Shown: positions 16,798 to 24,495 of the stretch, piece after piece | Layout: each line of letters begins with the position of its first letter | Numbering within the stretch: position 1 is the stretch's first letter | Assembly: GCA_900299235.1 (NCBI GenBank) | Contig: OMIZ01000166.1 | Coordinates: forward strand, 1-35,135 | Source of the DNA: Actinomycetota bacterium | Lineage (GTDB): Bacteria > Actinomycetota > Thermoleophilia > Gaiellales > Gaiellaceae | Direction: 5' to 3' | Length of the DNA: 35,135 nucleotides | Notes under the pieces: model-generated | Told to the model about the DNA's origin: nothing | Database searches by the model: none | The model's input: only the letters and a program-made list of their open reading frames with translations | Position numbers and translations under genes: made by a program

Positions 16798-17016
16798 GTG
16801 GCAACCGTGACCGAAACGATCGAAGTGACCGGCGTGAAGTGCGAGCGCTGCGTGATGCGCCTCGGCAAGGCGCTTGAGGGTCATGACGGCCTCTTGGCTG
16901 CAAACGCGACGCTCATGGGCCAGGTGTTCGTCACCTACGACGATGCGAAGACAAGTCGCTCGGCGCTTGTTGCCGCCCTCGCTGAGGGCGGCTGTCGCGA
17001 GCGATCGGCCTGTTAA
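16798..17016 (+). CDS. Heavy-metal-associated (HMA) domain protein, CopZ-like
   Basis: The 72-residue protein starts at GTG 16798, 4 nt after the ligase stop. It is a single HMA domain with IEVTGVKCERCVMRLGKAL. The CxxC pair Cys15/Cys18 replaces the more usual MxCxxC with VKCERC. Such proteins ferry Cu(I) or similar soft metals to P-type ATPases or repressors. No copper ATPase or repressor gene is in the window. Two extra cysteines at the very end (GGC at 66, AC at 72) are unusual and could bind metal or form a disulfide. It is probably transcribed with the ligase. Confidence 0.85.
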   Translation: MATVTETIEVTGVKCERCVMRLGKALEGHDGLLAANATLMGQVFVTYDDAKTSRSALVAALAEGGCRERSAC

Positions 17017-17029
17017 GGCTTGCCAAGCG

Positions 17030-17055
17030 GGAATGTCCGCGTTCTCGGTCTCGTT
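17030..17055 (+). promoter_or_regulatory. SigR-type ECF promoter upstream of sigR (autoregulation)
   Basis: GGAAT (17030-17034) is followed by exactly 18 nt and then GTT (17053-17055), which is the GGAAT-N18-GTT consensus of Streptomyces SigR and mycobacterial SigH. The extended forms are GGGAAT and CGTTAT. It ends 27 nt upstream of the sigR ATG and after the HMA stop codon, so sigR-rsrA should have its own autoregulated transcript. Confidence 0.85.
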
Positions 17056-17082
17056 ATGACTGATTGGTAGGGTGGCCTCGGG

Positions 17083-17670
17083 ATGAGTGAAATCTCGCCG
17101 GAAGTCACTGACGCGCGCCGCATTGCGGAGGTCGAACGTGATCGTGTCCGGTTTGAAGAAGAAGCACTTGAGCTCTCCGACCAGGTGTATCGGGTCGCCC
17201 GTCGCATGGTGAATTCGCGCGAAGAGGCCGAGGATCTCGTGCAGGACACCTACGCCCGCGCCTTCCGCTCGTGGCAGCAGTACCAGTCGGGCACGAACCT
17301 GCGCGCGTGGCTGCTTCGCATCCTCACGAACCTGAACATCGATCGCGGGCGCAAGGCACAGCGTTCGCCTGAATCGCAGCCGCTCGAGGAAGGCGACTAC
17401 TTCCTCTACAACAAGCTTGAAGAGACGATTCCCGATGAGAACCCCGACGAGGAGCGCGTCATCGAACGTCTCTCGCAGAGCGCAGTTGTGGAAGCGCTCG
17501 CCGAGGTGCCGCACGACTTTCGCGATGCAGTCGTTTTCGTCGATATCGGCGAGTTCTCGTATGCAGAAGCGGCGCACATCCTCGATATTCCTGTCGGCAC
17601 GTTGATGTCGCGGCTCCACCGCGGGCGGCGCATCCTCAAGGCGAGCTTGGCCGAGAAGGCGGTGGTGTAG
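17083..17670 (+). CDS. sigR: ECF sigma factor, SigR/SigH-like (redox stress)
   Basis: The 195-residue protein starts at ATG 17083. Region 2 covers VYRVARRMVNSREEAEDLVQ and the DTYARAFRSWQQY helix that melts and reads the -10. Region 4 contains FSYAEAAHILDIPVGTLMSR, the helix-turn-helix that reads the -35. The segments TNLRAWLLRILTNLNIDRGR and EALAEVPHDFRDAVVFVDI are closely like actinobacterial SigR/SigH. It directs RNA polymerase to thiol-oxidative stress genes. The promoter just upstream has the factor's own consensus, and the next gene encodes an RsrA-like partner overlapping by 1 nt. I use sigR for the subfamily; SigH is the mycobacterial name. Confidence 0.93.
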   Translation: MSEISPEVTDARRIAEVERDRVRFEEEALELSDQVYRVARRMVNSREEAEDLVQDTYARAFRSWQQYQSGTNLRAWLLRILTNLNIDRGRKAQRSPESQPLEEGDYFLYNKLEETIPDENPDEERVIERLSQSAVVEALAEVPHDFRDAVVFVDIGEFSYAEAAHILDIPVGTLMSRLHRGRRILKASLAEKAVV

Positions 17671-17897
17671 TGGCGCATTGCGACGATTGCGAGAAGATGA
17701 TGCAGCCGTACCTCGACGGGATGCTCTCCGACGAGGAAGTCGCCGAAGCACGTGCGCACCTCAAGGCATGCCCAGGGTGCGAGCGTCGCTTCATCTTCGA
17801 GGAGAAGCTTCGCCACTTCGTGATGGTGGCTGCGAGCGAGCAGATGAGTGACTCACTGCGCGTTCGCCTGCACGAGCTTCGTACGCCTCAGGCGTAG
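17670..17897 (+). CDS. rsrA: Zinc-binding anti-sigma factor, RsrA-like
   Basis: The 75-residue protein starts at GTG 17670, sharing one base with the sigR TAG. It has the ZAS motif His30-x3-Cys34-x2-Cys37 in HLKACPGC and an N-terminal HCDDC pair (Cys4, Cys7), one of which is the likely remaining zinc ligand. In RsrA, disulfide stress oxidises these cysteines, zinc is lost and the sigma factor is released. The short one-domain form with no membrane helix indicates a soluble cytoplasmic anti-sigma factor. The extra Cys beside Cys4/Cys7 is compatible with the redox switch. The partner assignment follows from gene order. Confidence 0.92.
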   Translation: MAHCDDCEKMMQPYLDGMLSDEEVAEARAHLKACPGCERRFIFEEKLRHFVMVAASEQMSDSLRVRLHELRTPQA

Positions 17898-17899
17898 CG

Positions 17900-18427
17900 C
17901 TACCGCAGCGACTCTGGCAGCAGATCGGGCGTGTCGATGTCGCCCGGATCATCTAGGTCGGAGCAGTCGATCAGCGTTGCGTTGAGCGCACGCAGGCCCT
18001 CGTCAGGAATCGCGCTCCAGAGTGATCGGTGGGCTGCCAGCGGATGGCTGCGCGAGCCGTTGTAGGTTGCGGCGACCAGGGGGGCATCACCACGGTGGGC
18101 GAGGATGCGGTCGATCGCGCGCGGGTCGAGGTGTGGCCCATCGGCGAGCAGCACGAGCGCCATTTCGGCCACGTCAGGAAGTGCAGCGAGGCCCGCACGG
18201 AGGCTTGCTCCTGGGCCGACCGCCCAGTCGGAGCACTGCACAAGCCGGGTGCCAGCAAGGTCGAGGTCGGCAAGCGAGTGGGCGCCCTCTACGACAACAA
18301 CGTCTGTCAGGCCGGCCGAACGCGCGGCGGCGAGTACCGAAGGGAGGAGCAGCTTCTGCTTTGGGCCGCCGAAACGAGACGCGGCGCCTGCGGCAAGGAC
18401 GACGGTGCCGACGTTGCCGTCGGCCAT
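17900..18427 (-). CDS. MobA/MocA-like nucleotidyltransferase
   Basis: The 175-residue protein starts at ATG 18427, sharing its first base with the stop of the cyclophilin gene (TGATG). VVLAAGAASRFGGPKQKLLL is the NTP-binding loop of the MobA-like transferase fold, and VLLADGPHLDP carries the metal-binding aspartate. The family includes enzymes that attach CMP or GMP to molybdopterin, such as MocA, and others that activate sugars. No molybdenum-cofactor genes are in view, so the substrate stays open. The protein is slightly shorter than MocA (~190). Confidence 0.8.
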   Translation of the reverse strand: MADGNVGTVVLAAGAASRFGGPKQKLLLPSVLAAARSAGLTDVVVVEGAHSLADLDLAGTRLVQCSDWAVGPGASLRAGLAALPDVAEMALVLLADGPHLDPRAIDRILAHRGDAPLVAATYNGSRSHPLAAHRSLWSAIPDEGLRALNATLIDCSDLDDPGDIDTPDLLPESLR

Positions 18428-19080
18428 CAGCTCTCGCCGACCGTGACCTTCGTGATCTCGACGACCTCGGTCGGCTGCTCACTGGCATCGCCGAGCGTGC
18501 CGATCCGGTCGACGACGTCGAGTCCCTTCGTCACCGTGCCGACGATCGCATAGTCGGGCGGCAGCTGTGCATCAGCGGCCGTCACGATGAAGAACTGGCT
18601 CCCGGCGGTGCCCGCTGGGTCGGCTCCGGTCTTTGCCATCGCGACGACCCCATGCGTGTATCGGGCGGTCGCGGGTGGCTTATCGACCGTCGAGTAGCCG
18701 GGGCCGCTCGTGCCGGTCTGGGTTGGGTCGCCACCCTGGATGACGAAGCCCGGAACGATCCGGTGGAAGACCGTGTTGTTGAAGAAGCCCTTCTGCACGA
18801 GCGAGACGAGGGATGCGGCGGTGTTCGGCGACTGCTTCTGATCGAGCGTCACGACGAAGGTTCCACAGTTCGTCTCGAAGGTCAGCGTGTAGGTCTTCGT
18901 CGCCGACAGCGTCGACGTCGGCTTGGGCGCCGTGCGCGCGGCAGGCGTTGGCGCGGTGACGACCGCGCAGCCGCTCGCGTCGGTCGAGGTCGTTGGAGCC
19001 GCCGACTTCTTGCCGCCGCAGCCAGCGGTGGTGAGTGCCAACGCGGCAACGCACACGAGGGTGGCTGACCGAGTGATCAT
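18427..19080 (-). CDS. Lipoprotein peptidyl-prolyl cis-trans isomerase (cyclophilin)
   Basis: The 217-residue protein starts at ATG 19080; GTG 19089 would add three residues. A lipoprotein signal (LVCVAALALTTAGC) places the lipid-modified cysteine at residue 21. A Thr/Ala/Pro-rich tether (~25-60) follows. The cyclophilin domain contains NTVFHRIVPGFVIQGGDP, with the catalytic arginine in FHR, and GTAGSQFFIV. It should speed proline isomerisation in proteins outside the cytoplasmic membrane. It lies 19 nt after the amidohydrolase stop and touches the nucleotidyltransferase gene, so the three may form one transcript. Confidence 0.93.
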   Translation of the reverse strand: MITRSATLVCVAALALTTAGCGGKKSAAPTTSTDASGCAVVTAPTPAARTAPKPTSTLSATKTYTLTFETNCGTFVVTLDQKQSPNTAASLVSLVQKGFFNNTVFHRIVPGFVIQGGDPTQTGTSGPGYSTVDKPPATARYTHGVVAMAKTGADPAGTAGSQFFIVTAADAQLPPDYAIVGTVTKGLDVVDRIGTLGDASEQPTEVVEITKVTVGES

Positions 19081-19099
19081 CGGCTGCACGGTAGCCGTC

Positions 19100-20245
19100 C
19101 TACGCCGTGACCGACTCGATATCGGCGAGGTGGATCATGCGGAAGATCAGCCGCACGCGGTGCAGGCGAGCGGTGTCGTCAGTCAAGTTCGGGAGATCGT
19201 CCCACAGCGCGCGAGCGACCTCGAGCAGCTCGCGAATACGGTCGGTGACCTCAACGTGCCCGTTGCGCTCGGCGCAGGTTGTGATCGCGAGCGTGAGCAA
19301 CGCCATCGTGTCGGGCTGCCGCGTCCACAGGAGCGGTGTGGCCATCGAGAGGTACTGGTGGATCCGTGCGAGCTGGATTGATTGGTCGAGCGAGTCTGGT
19401 CCGATCGGCGATGACGGCTCGGGGAGTGGCTTGCCGTCGGCAAGCGCATTCGCGGTACCCGCGAGCATTGCGCGCAGCTCCTTGTCGCGGTACCCGGCGC
19501 GAATCGCCGTCTTCAGCGCGATCAGCAACGAACCTGGCTCCTGCCCGTAGGGGTAGTCAGAGGCCCACATCACCTGTTCGGGCGGGATCTGGCGGTAGAA
19601 GTCGAGGAGGTCGACCGGGCTCCAGGTCGAGGTGTCAAACAGGACCCCTTTACGGCCCGCGGTGTGCCGCGCAAGCTCCGCCATATCGGCGATACCGGCG
19701 TGGGCGATGATCAACGTCGCTCCCGGGTGACGCTCGACGAGACCCGCGAGGCCCTCAGCGATCGGCGGCAGGCCGCGCCCTCCGTGGATCAGGATCGGCA
19801 CGCGACGCTCGGCGGCCAGGGCGAACACAGGCTCGAGGCGGCCATCGGCTGTGTCGAACCGTTGCGCGCGAGGATGGAGCTTGATGCCGCGCGCTCCTGC
19901 ATCGAGACAGCGCGTCGCCTCTTCGATCGGCCCCTCGTTCAAGTCGAGACGAACGAAGGGGATCAGGCGGCCGTTCGACCGCTCCGCGTACGCGAGCGTT
20001 CGGTCGTTCGCCACCCGGAAGCCTGGGTGTCGGTCGGGCTCGTCGAGGCAGAACATGAAGGCGCGCGAGATGCCGTGCTCGCGCATGACCGTTTCGAGCT
20101 CGTCGTAGTCGCCCACCATGCCGTCGATGTCGTTCCCGAGGTGGAGGTGCACGTCGAAGATGTCGGCGCCTGGCGGAAGCAGACGGCGCAGCTCCTCTTC
20201 GTATCGAGCGGTCAGCTCGCTCGCGCGTTCCTCAGCGTTCACCAT
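19100..20245 (-). CDS. Amidohydrolase-family (TIM-barrel) protein with C-terminal extension
   Basis: The 381-residue protein starts at ATG 20245. DIFDVHLHLGND carries the first metal-binding HxH motif. GIKLHPRAQRF, PILIHGGRG, LIIAHAG and MWASDYPYGQEP supply the later histidines and the catalytic aspartate. This is the amidohydrolase-2 pattern of decarboxylases and lactonases. Substrate cannot be assigned. After ~275 residues there is an extra ~105-residue helical segment rich in Leu, Arg and Asp (QSIQLARIHQYL to the end) that is not part of the barrel core and whose role is unknown. It precedes the cyclophilin gene on the same strand. Confidence 0.85.
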   Translation of the reverse strand: MVNAEERASELTARYEEELRRLLPPGADIFDVHLHLGNDIDGMVGDYDELETVMREHGISRAFMFCLDEPDRHPGFRVANDRTLAYAERSNGRLIPFVRLDLNEGPIEEATRCLDAGARGIKLHPRAQRFDTADGRLEPVFALAAERRVPILIHGGRGLPPIAEGLAGLVERHPGATLIIAHAGIADMAELARHTAGRKGVLFDTSTWSPVDLLDFYRQIPPEQVMWASDYPYGQEPGSLLIALKTAIRAGYRDKELRAMLAGTANALADGKPLPEPSSPIGPDSLDQSIQLARIHQYLSMATPLLWTRQPDTMALLTLAITTCAERNGHVEVTDRIRELLEVARALWDDLPNLTDDTARLHRVRLIFRMIHLADIESVTA

Positions 20246-20298
20246 TCCCTGAGGCTACCGCGCTGCGGCCACCAGGCGTTCGACGTTAGAGTGGCCAC

Positions 20299-21441
20299 GT
20301 GAGCGACGTACTGATCTTCGGTGACACGGAGCGCTCCCCGGAGCTTCGGCACGAGATCCCGGTAGGCATCGGCGATCCGTTCCTCTACGTCGAGCGCGGT
20401 GACGAACGACACGTCGTTGTTGGTTCGCTTGAGCTGCCGCGCCTTGAGGGTCTCGGGTTGCAGATTCATCCCCTTGAGGAGTTTGGGATCGAAGAGGTGC
20501 GGCGCGAGCTCGCCGGGCAGCCGATGGGCGCCGTTGTCGAGGAGGTCTCGCGGCGGGCAGCCGTTGCGCTCGGTCTGAGGTCAGCGCGAGTTCCTGCGAC
20601 GACGCCTCTTGGTTTCGCTGACTCGCTCCGCGCCTCGGGCATCGAGCTCACCGTCGATCGCACGCTGTTCAACACGCGGCGTCGCTCGAAGTCACCACAT
20701 GAACTTGACGGCATTCGGAGAGCCCAGCGGGCCGCCGAGGCCGGGATGGCTGCTGTTCGCGACCGGCTTGCCGCCGCGACGATCGGCGACTCCGGCGCGC
20801 TGAGCCTCGACGGGGAGCCGCTCACATCGGAGGTGCTGAAGACGGCGGTCTCGATCGCCTTCTCGCATCACGGCGCCGCTGCATCCGACTTCGTTGTCTC
20901 GCACGGGGCGCAGGCCGCGATCGGCCATCACGGTGGCGGCGGCGCGGTCATGGTTGGCGAGACTGTCGTCGTCGACCTGTGGCCAATGGATGTTGAGTCG
21001 GCCTGCTTCGCCGACATGACGCGCACCTTCGTTGTCGGCGAACCGAGCGACGAGGTCGCGACGTGGTGGCGCTTGTGCAAGCAGGTGCTCGACGAGGTCA
21101 CGGCGATGGCGCGACCCGGGATCACGGGCAAGGAGCTCTACGACCACGCCTGCGACATCTTCGAAGGCGCTGGCTTTCCGACGCAGCGAACGAAGGCCGA
21201 CGGCGTGGTGTTGGAGGATGGTTTCTTCCATTCGCTCGGTCACGGTGTCGGGCTCGAGGTTCACGAAGAGCCGCTCCTTGGTTCGACGGGCCGCGCGAAG
21301 CTCGTTCCCGGGGATGTGATCGCCGTCGAGCCTGGGCTCTATCGCGCGGGGTACGGCGGCTGTCGCCTCGAAGACCTCCTGCTCATCACCGAGACGGGCG
21401 TCGAGCGGCTCACCGACTTTCCGTACGACCTCGCGCCGTAG
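20299..21441 (+). CDS. Xaa-Pro aminopeptidase (M24B) family protein
   Basis: The 380-residue protein starts at GTG 20299, divergent from the amidohydrolase gene. The N-terminal ~130 residues are a creatinase-like domain. The pita-bread catalytic half holds the five metal ligands: Asp in VVVDLWPM, Asp in FADMTRTF, His in HSLGHGVGLEVHE, Glu in AVEPGLY and Glu in CRLEDLLLI. The family removes an N-terminal residue preceding proline using two Mn or Co ions. FFHSLGHGVG is the standard proline-pocket segment. Proline dipeptidase is the main alternative. It probably acts in the cytoplasm on peptides. Confidence 0.9.
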   Translation: MSDVLIFGDTERSPELRHEIPVGIGDPFLYVERGDERHVVVGSLELPRLEGLGLQIHPLEEFGIEEVRRELAGQPMGAVVEEVSRRAAVALGLRSARVPATTPLGFADSLRASGIELTVDRTLFNTRRRSKSPHELDGIRRAQRAAEAGMAAVRDRLAAATIGDSGALSLDGEPLTSEVLKTAVSIAFSHHGAAASDFVVSHGAQAAIGHHGGGGAVMVGETVVVDLWPMDVESACFADMTRTFVVGEPSDEVATWWRLCKQVLDEVTAMARPGITGKELYDHACDIFEGAGFPTQRTKADGVVLEDGFFHSLGHGVGLEVHEEPLLGSTGRAKLVPGDVIAVEPGLYRAGYGGCRLEDLLLITETGVERLTDFPYDLAP

Positions 21442-21526
21442 TCGCGTCAGCCTCCCGCAGCGAGCCCAAATACGTCAAGATCACGCCTGCATCGCAATGT
21501 GATTCAGGCGAAAGGGGCAAGCGAAC

Positions 21527-23482
21527 GTGAGCAGTGATTCGGGACAGGCGATCGACACACTCTTCCTCGAGGAGCGCCGCTACCCACCGGCTCCCGCATT
21601 CTCGGCAGCTGCGAACGCGCAGCCCGGTATCTACGACGAGGATTTCGACGCCTTCTGGGAGCGCGAGGCGCGCGAGCGGGTCACGTGGTTTGAGCCGTTT
21701 ACGTCGCTCTACGAGTGGAATCCGCCCTACGCCAAGTGGTATCTCGGCGGCAAGCTGAACGTCGCCTACAACTGTGTCGACCGCCACGTCGAGGCAGGGC
21801 GTGGCGACAAGGTCGCCTACTACTGGGAGGGCGAGCCGGTCGGTGATCGCCGTGCGATTACTTACGCCGATCTTCAGGACGAGGTCGTGCGGTGCGCGAA
21901 CGCCCTGAAGCAGCTTGGGGTCGGCAAGGGCACCGCAGTCGGCATCTACATGGGAATGGTTCCTGAAGCACCCGTTGCGATGCTCGCGTGTGCGCGCCTT
22001 GGCGCGCCGCACACCGTCGTCTTCGGTGGCTTCTCGGCCGACTCGCTCGCCGACCGTCTCAACGACATGGGCTGCGAGGTGTTGATCACCCAAGACGAGG
22101 CCTATCGTCGTGGCAACCCCGTGCCATTGAAGACGACCGCCGACGAGGCGCTCGCTACCGCACCGGGTGTGAAGAAGACTCTCGTCCTCCGTCGCACGGG
22201 CAACGCGGTGCCGATGACCGAGGGCCGCGACTACTGGTGGCATGAGCTCGCGACCGACACCTCCGAGTGCAAGCCCGAGCCGATGGACTCGGAGGATCTG
22301 CTCTACCTCCTCTACACCTCAGGCACGACCGCCAAGCCGAAGGGCATCGTTCACACGACGGGCGGCTATCTCGTTGGTGTCGCGACGACGCACAACTACA
22401 TCTTCGATCTGAAGCCCGAGTCAGACGTCTACTGGTGTGCAGCCGACGTCGGCTGGGTGACCGGCCACAGCTACATCGTCTACGGGCCCCTGGCGAACGG
22501 TGCGACCTCGGTGATGTACGAGGGCACCCCGGACTTCCCGGACAAGGACCGGTGGTGGGAGATCATCGCGCGCTACGGCGTCACGATCCTCTACACGGCA
22601 CCGACCGCGATCCGCGCGCACATGAAGTGGGGCCCGCAGTACGCCGAGAAGCACGATCTCTCGACGCTGCGGCTGCTCGGCTCGGTTGGTGAGCCGATCA
22701 ACCCAGAGGCGTGGGTCTGGTACCACGAGCACATCGGAGGCGAACGCTGCCCGATCGTCGATACGTGGTGGCAGACCGAGACGGGGATGATCCTGATCTC
22801 GCCGCTTCCCGGTATCACGACGACGAAGCCTGGCTCGGCGACGAGGCCGTTCCCGGGCGTCGATGCGGCGGTCTATAGCGAGGCTGGCGAGGAGGTCGGG
22901 CCGGGCGGTGGCGGCTACCTCGTGTTGCGCAAGCCGTGGCCGGCGATGCTCCGCGGCATCTACGGCGACGATCAGCGTTTCCGCGACACGTACTGGTCGA
23001 AGTACCCGAACACCTACTTCGCAGGCGACGGGGCTCGCATCGACCAGGACGGTGACTTCTGGCTGCTCGGACGCGTCGATGACGTGATGAACGTCTCGGG
23101 TCATCGCATCTCGACGATCGAAGTTGAGAGCGCGCTCGTCGATCATCACGATGTCGCGGAGGCCGCGGTCGCTGCCCGTGCCGATGCACTGACGGGTCAG
23201 GCAATCGTCGCGTTCGTGACGCTCAAGGGCGGCATCGAGGGCTCGGTCGAGAAGCTCGAAGAGCTTCGTAACCATGTCGCCGACAAGATCGGCCCGATTG
23301 CGAAGCCTGCAAACATCGTGTTCACGCCGGAGCTGCCGAAGACCCGCAGCGGCAAGATCATGCGCCGATTGCTTCGTGACGTTGCCGAGAATCGCCCGCT
23401 TGGCGATACGACGACCCTCGCAGACCCGTCTGTTGTCGCTGAGCTGCAGGACCGAAGCGTTGCTGAAGCGCACGACGACTAG
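21527..23482 (+). CDS. acs: Acetyl-CoA synthetase
   Basis: The 651-residue protein starts at GTG 21527, after AAAGGGG (21511-21517). It converts acetate, ATP and CoA to acetyl-CoA through acetyl-AMP. LLYLLYTSGTTAKPKGIVHT is the AMP-binding P-loop-like motif, and VDTWWQTETGMILI is the adenylate-binding core. FAGDGARIDQDGDFWLLGRVDDVMN contains the hinge. TRSGKIMRR carries the catalytic Lys610, which is also the usual acetylation control site. Full length and gap-free similarity to Acs is clear. Together with aconitase it suggests growth on acetate or fatty-acid breakdown products. A propionyl-CoA synthetase is the less likely alternative. Confidence 0.96.
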   Translation: MSSDSGQAIDTLFLEERRYPPAPAFSAAANAQPGIYDEDFDAFWEREARERVTWFEPFTSLYEWNPPYAKWYLGGKLNVAYNCVDRHVEAGRGDKVAYYWEGEPVGDRRAITYADLQDEVVRCANALKQLGVGKGTAVGIYMGMVPEAPVAMLACARLGAPHTVVFGGFSADSLADRLNDMGCEVLITQDEAYRRGNPVPLKTTADEALATAPGVKKTLVLRRTGNAVPMTEGRDYWWHELATDTSECKPEPMDSEDLLYLLYTSGTTAKPKGIVHTTGGYLVGVATTHNYIFDLKPESDVYWCAADVGWVTGHSYIVYGPLANGATSVMYEGTPDFPDKDRWWEIIARYGVTILYTAPTAIRAHMKWGPQYAEKHDLSTLRLLGSVGEPINPEAWVWYHEHIGGERCPIVDTWWQTETGMILISPLPGITTTKPGSATRPFPGVDAAVYSEAGEEVGPGGGGYLVLRKPWPAMLRGIYGDDQRFRDTYWSKYPNTYFAGDGARIDQDGDFWLLGRVDDVMNVSGHRISTIEVESALVDHHDVAEAAVAARADALTGQAIVAFVTLKGGIEGSVEKLEELRNHVADKIGPIAKPANIVFTPELPKTRSGKIMRRLLRDVAENRPLGDTTTLADPSVVAELQDRSVAEAHDD

Positions 23483-23487
23483 AGGCG

Positions 23488-24495
23488 ATGGCGCGTAGAC
23501 GTGTGGCTTGGGTCGCGGCACTCGCCGCGGCCCTCACATTCTCCGGCGCGGTAGCGGCCAAGCCGAAGCCGAAGCCGCTGCTGCCGAAGCAGCCAACGCA
23601 GGAGCAGATCCAGGCGGCCTACGACCGTGGACGTGCGACCGGGAACTGGAAGCTCGTGCGTGCCGCCGAGCACTTCGATAACGGCGGCGGTGCGGCCCTT
23701 TCCGCTCCTCTCGTTGCCCCGCCATCAAGGATCGCGACGCCTCCTGCGCATGAGGATTCGGCGCTCCGGGCCAAGCTCGCGGTGATTGGTCGGCACTTCA
23801 ACGGCTGGGCGGCGTTCTGGGTTCACGACCTTCGCACCGGTACCTACGCCGGCTGGAACTCCGATGCGCAGTTCCCGTCGGCGTCGATCGGGAAGGTCGC
23901 CGTCCTCGTCGCCGGGATCGCCGACTACGGCTACGGGCCCGGCTCACCGCTCGATTACGACATGCGCCAGATCGGCTCGATCTCATCCAACCTTGCTGCC
24001 AACCACATCTTTGAGCAGGTCGGCGCTGCAAAGGTCGACGAGGCACTGCAGCACCTCGGAATGCCCTCGACCCGCTACGTCGGGCTCTACCGAACCGCCG
24101 CGTCCGTTGGTGACGTGCAGAAGGCGCCTCCGTCTGTGCACTGGGGCGTGACGACGGCACACGATCTCGGTCGCGCCTTCCTCCGGCTGCAGGCGGCGGC
24201 TGGGGGCCACGCGTGGGCGATCGCCAAGCTTGGCCTGAGCCGCGAGCAGGCGACCGCAGCGCTCGGCTACTTGCGACTGCACGAGGTTGGCCCGAGCCTC
24301 CTCGCGCCACCGCCTGGCGCGGTCCTCGCCGAGAAGGATGGGTGGATTTCCGATGCGCGTGGCAGCGCCGCCGTGGCATACACACGCAACGGCCCGAAGA
24401 TCGTGATCGTCCTTACCTACCGGCCCGGCGTGAGCGACACCGAGGCCAAGGCGCTCGGCGCAAAGGTCTCGCGGCTCGTGTTCGCTACGCGCTGA
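23488..24495 (+). CDS. Secreted serine hydrolase, class A beta-lactamase fold
   Basis: The 335-residue protein starts at ATG 23488, 5 nt after acs. A signal peptide (RRRVAWVAALAAALTF) ends near residue 24, followed by a Lys/Pro-rich stretch. The penicillin-recognising fold motifs are visible: Ser133-I-G-Lys136 in the S-x-x-K motif, SSN (166-168) in place of SDN, and KDG (283-285) in place of KTG. The Glu166-type deacylation residue of true class A enzymes is not evident. It may be a penicillin-binding or peptidoglycan-modifying protein rather than a resistance enzyme. Its final 11 nt overlap the convergent M16 protease gene. Confidence 0.8.
   Translation: MARRRVAWVAALAAALTFSGAVAAKPKPKPLLPKQPTQEQIQAAYDRGRATGNWKLVRAAEHFDNGGGAALSAPLVAPPSRIATPPAHEDSALRAKLAVIGRHFNGWAAFWVHDLRTGTYAGWNSDAQFPSASIGKVAVLVAGIADYGYGPGSPLDYDMRQIGSISSNLAANHIFEQVGAAKVDEALQHLGMPSTRYVGLYRTAASVGDVQKAPPSVHWGVTTAHDLGRAFLRLQAAAGGHAWAIAKLGLSREQATAALGYLRLHEVGPSLLAPPPGAVLAEKDGWISDARGSAAVAYTRNGPKIVIVLTYRPGVSDTEAKALGAKVSRLVFATR

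Noticed and set aside
17018-17028. Short inverted repeat GCTTG-C-CAAGC just upstream of the SigR promoter
   Set aside because: Too short and with a one-base centre; it may be chance and adds little to the clear promoter next to it.
23488-24495. Annotation as an active beta-lactamase resistance gene
   Set aside because: The SDN and KTG motifs are altered (SSN, KDG) and no Glu166-type residue is evident, so only the fold can be supported.
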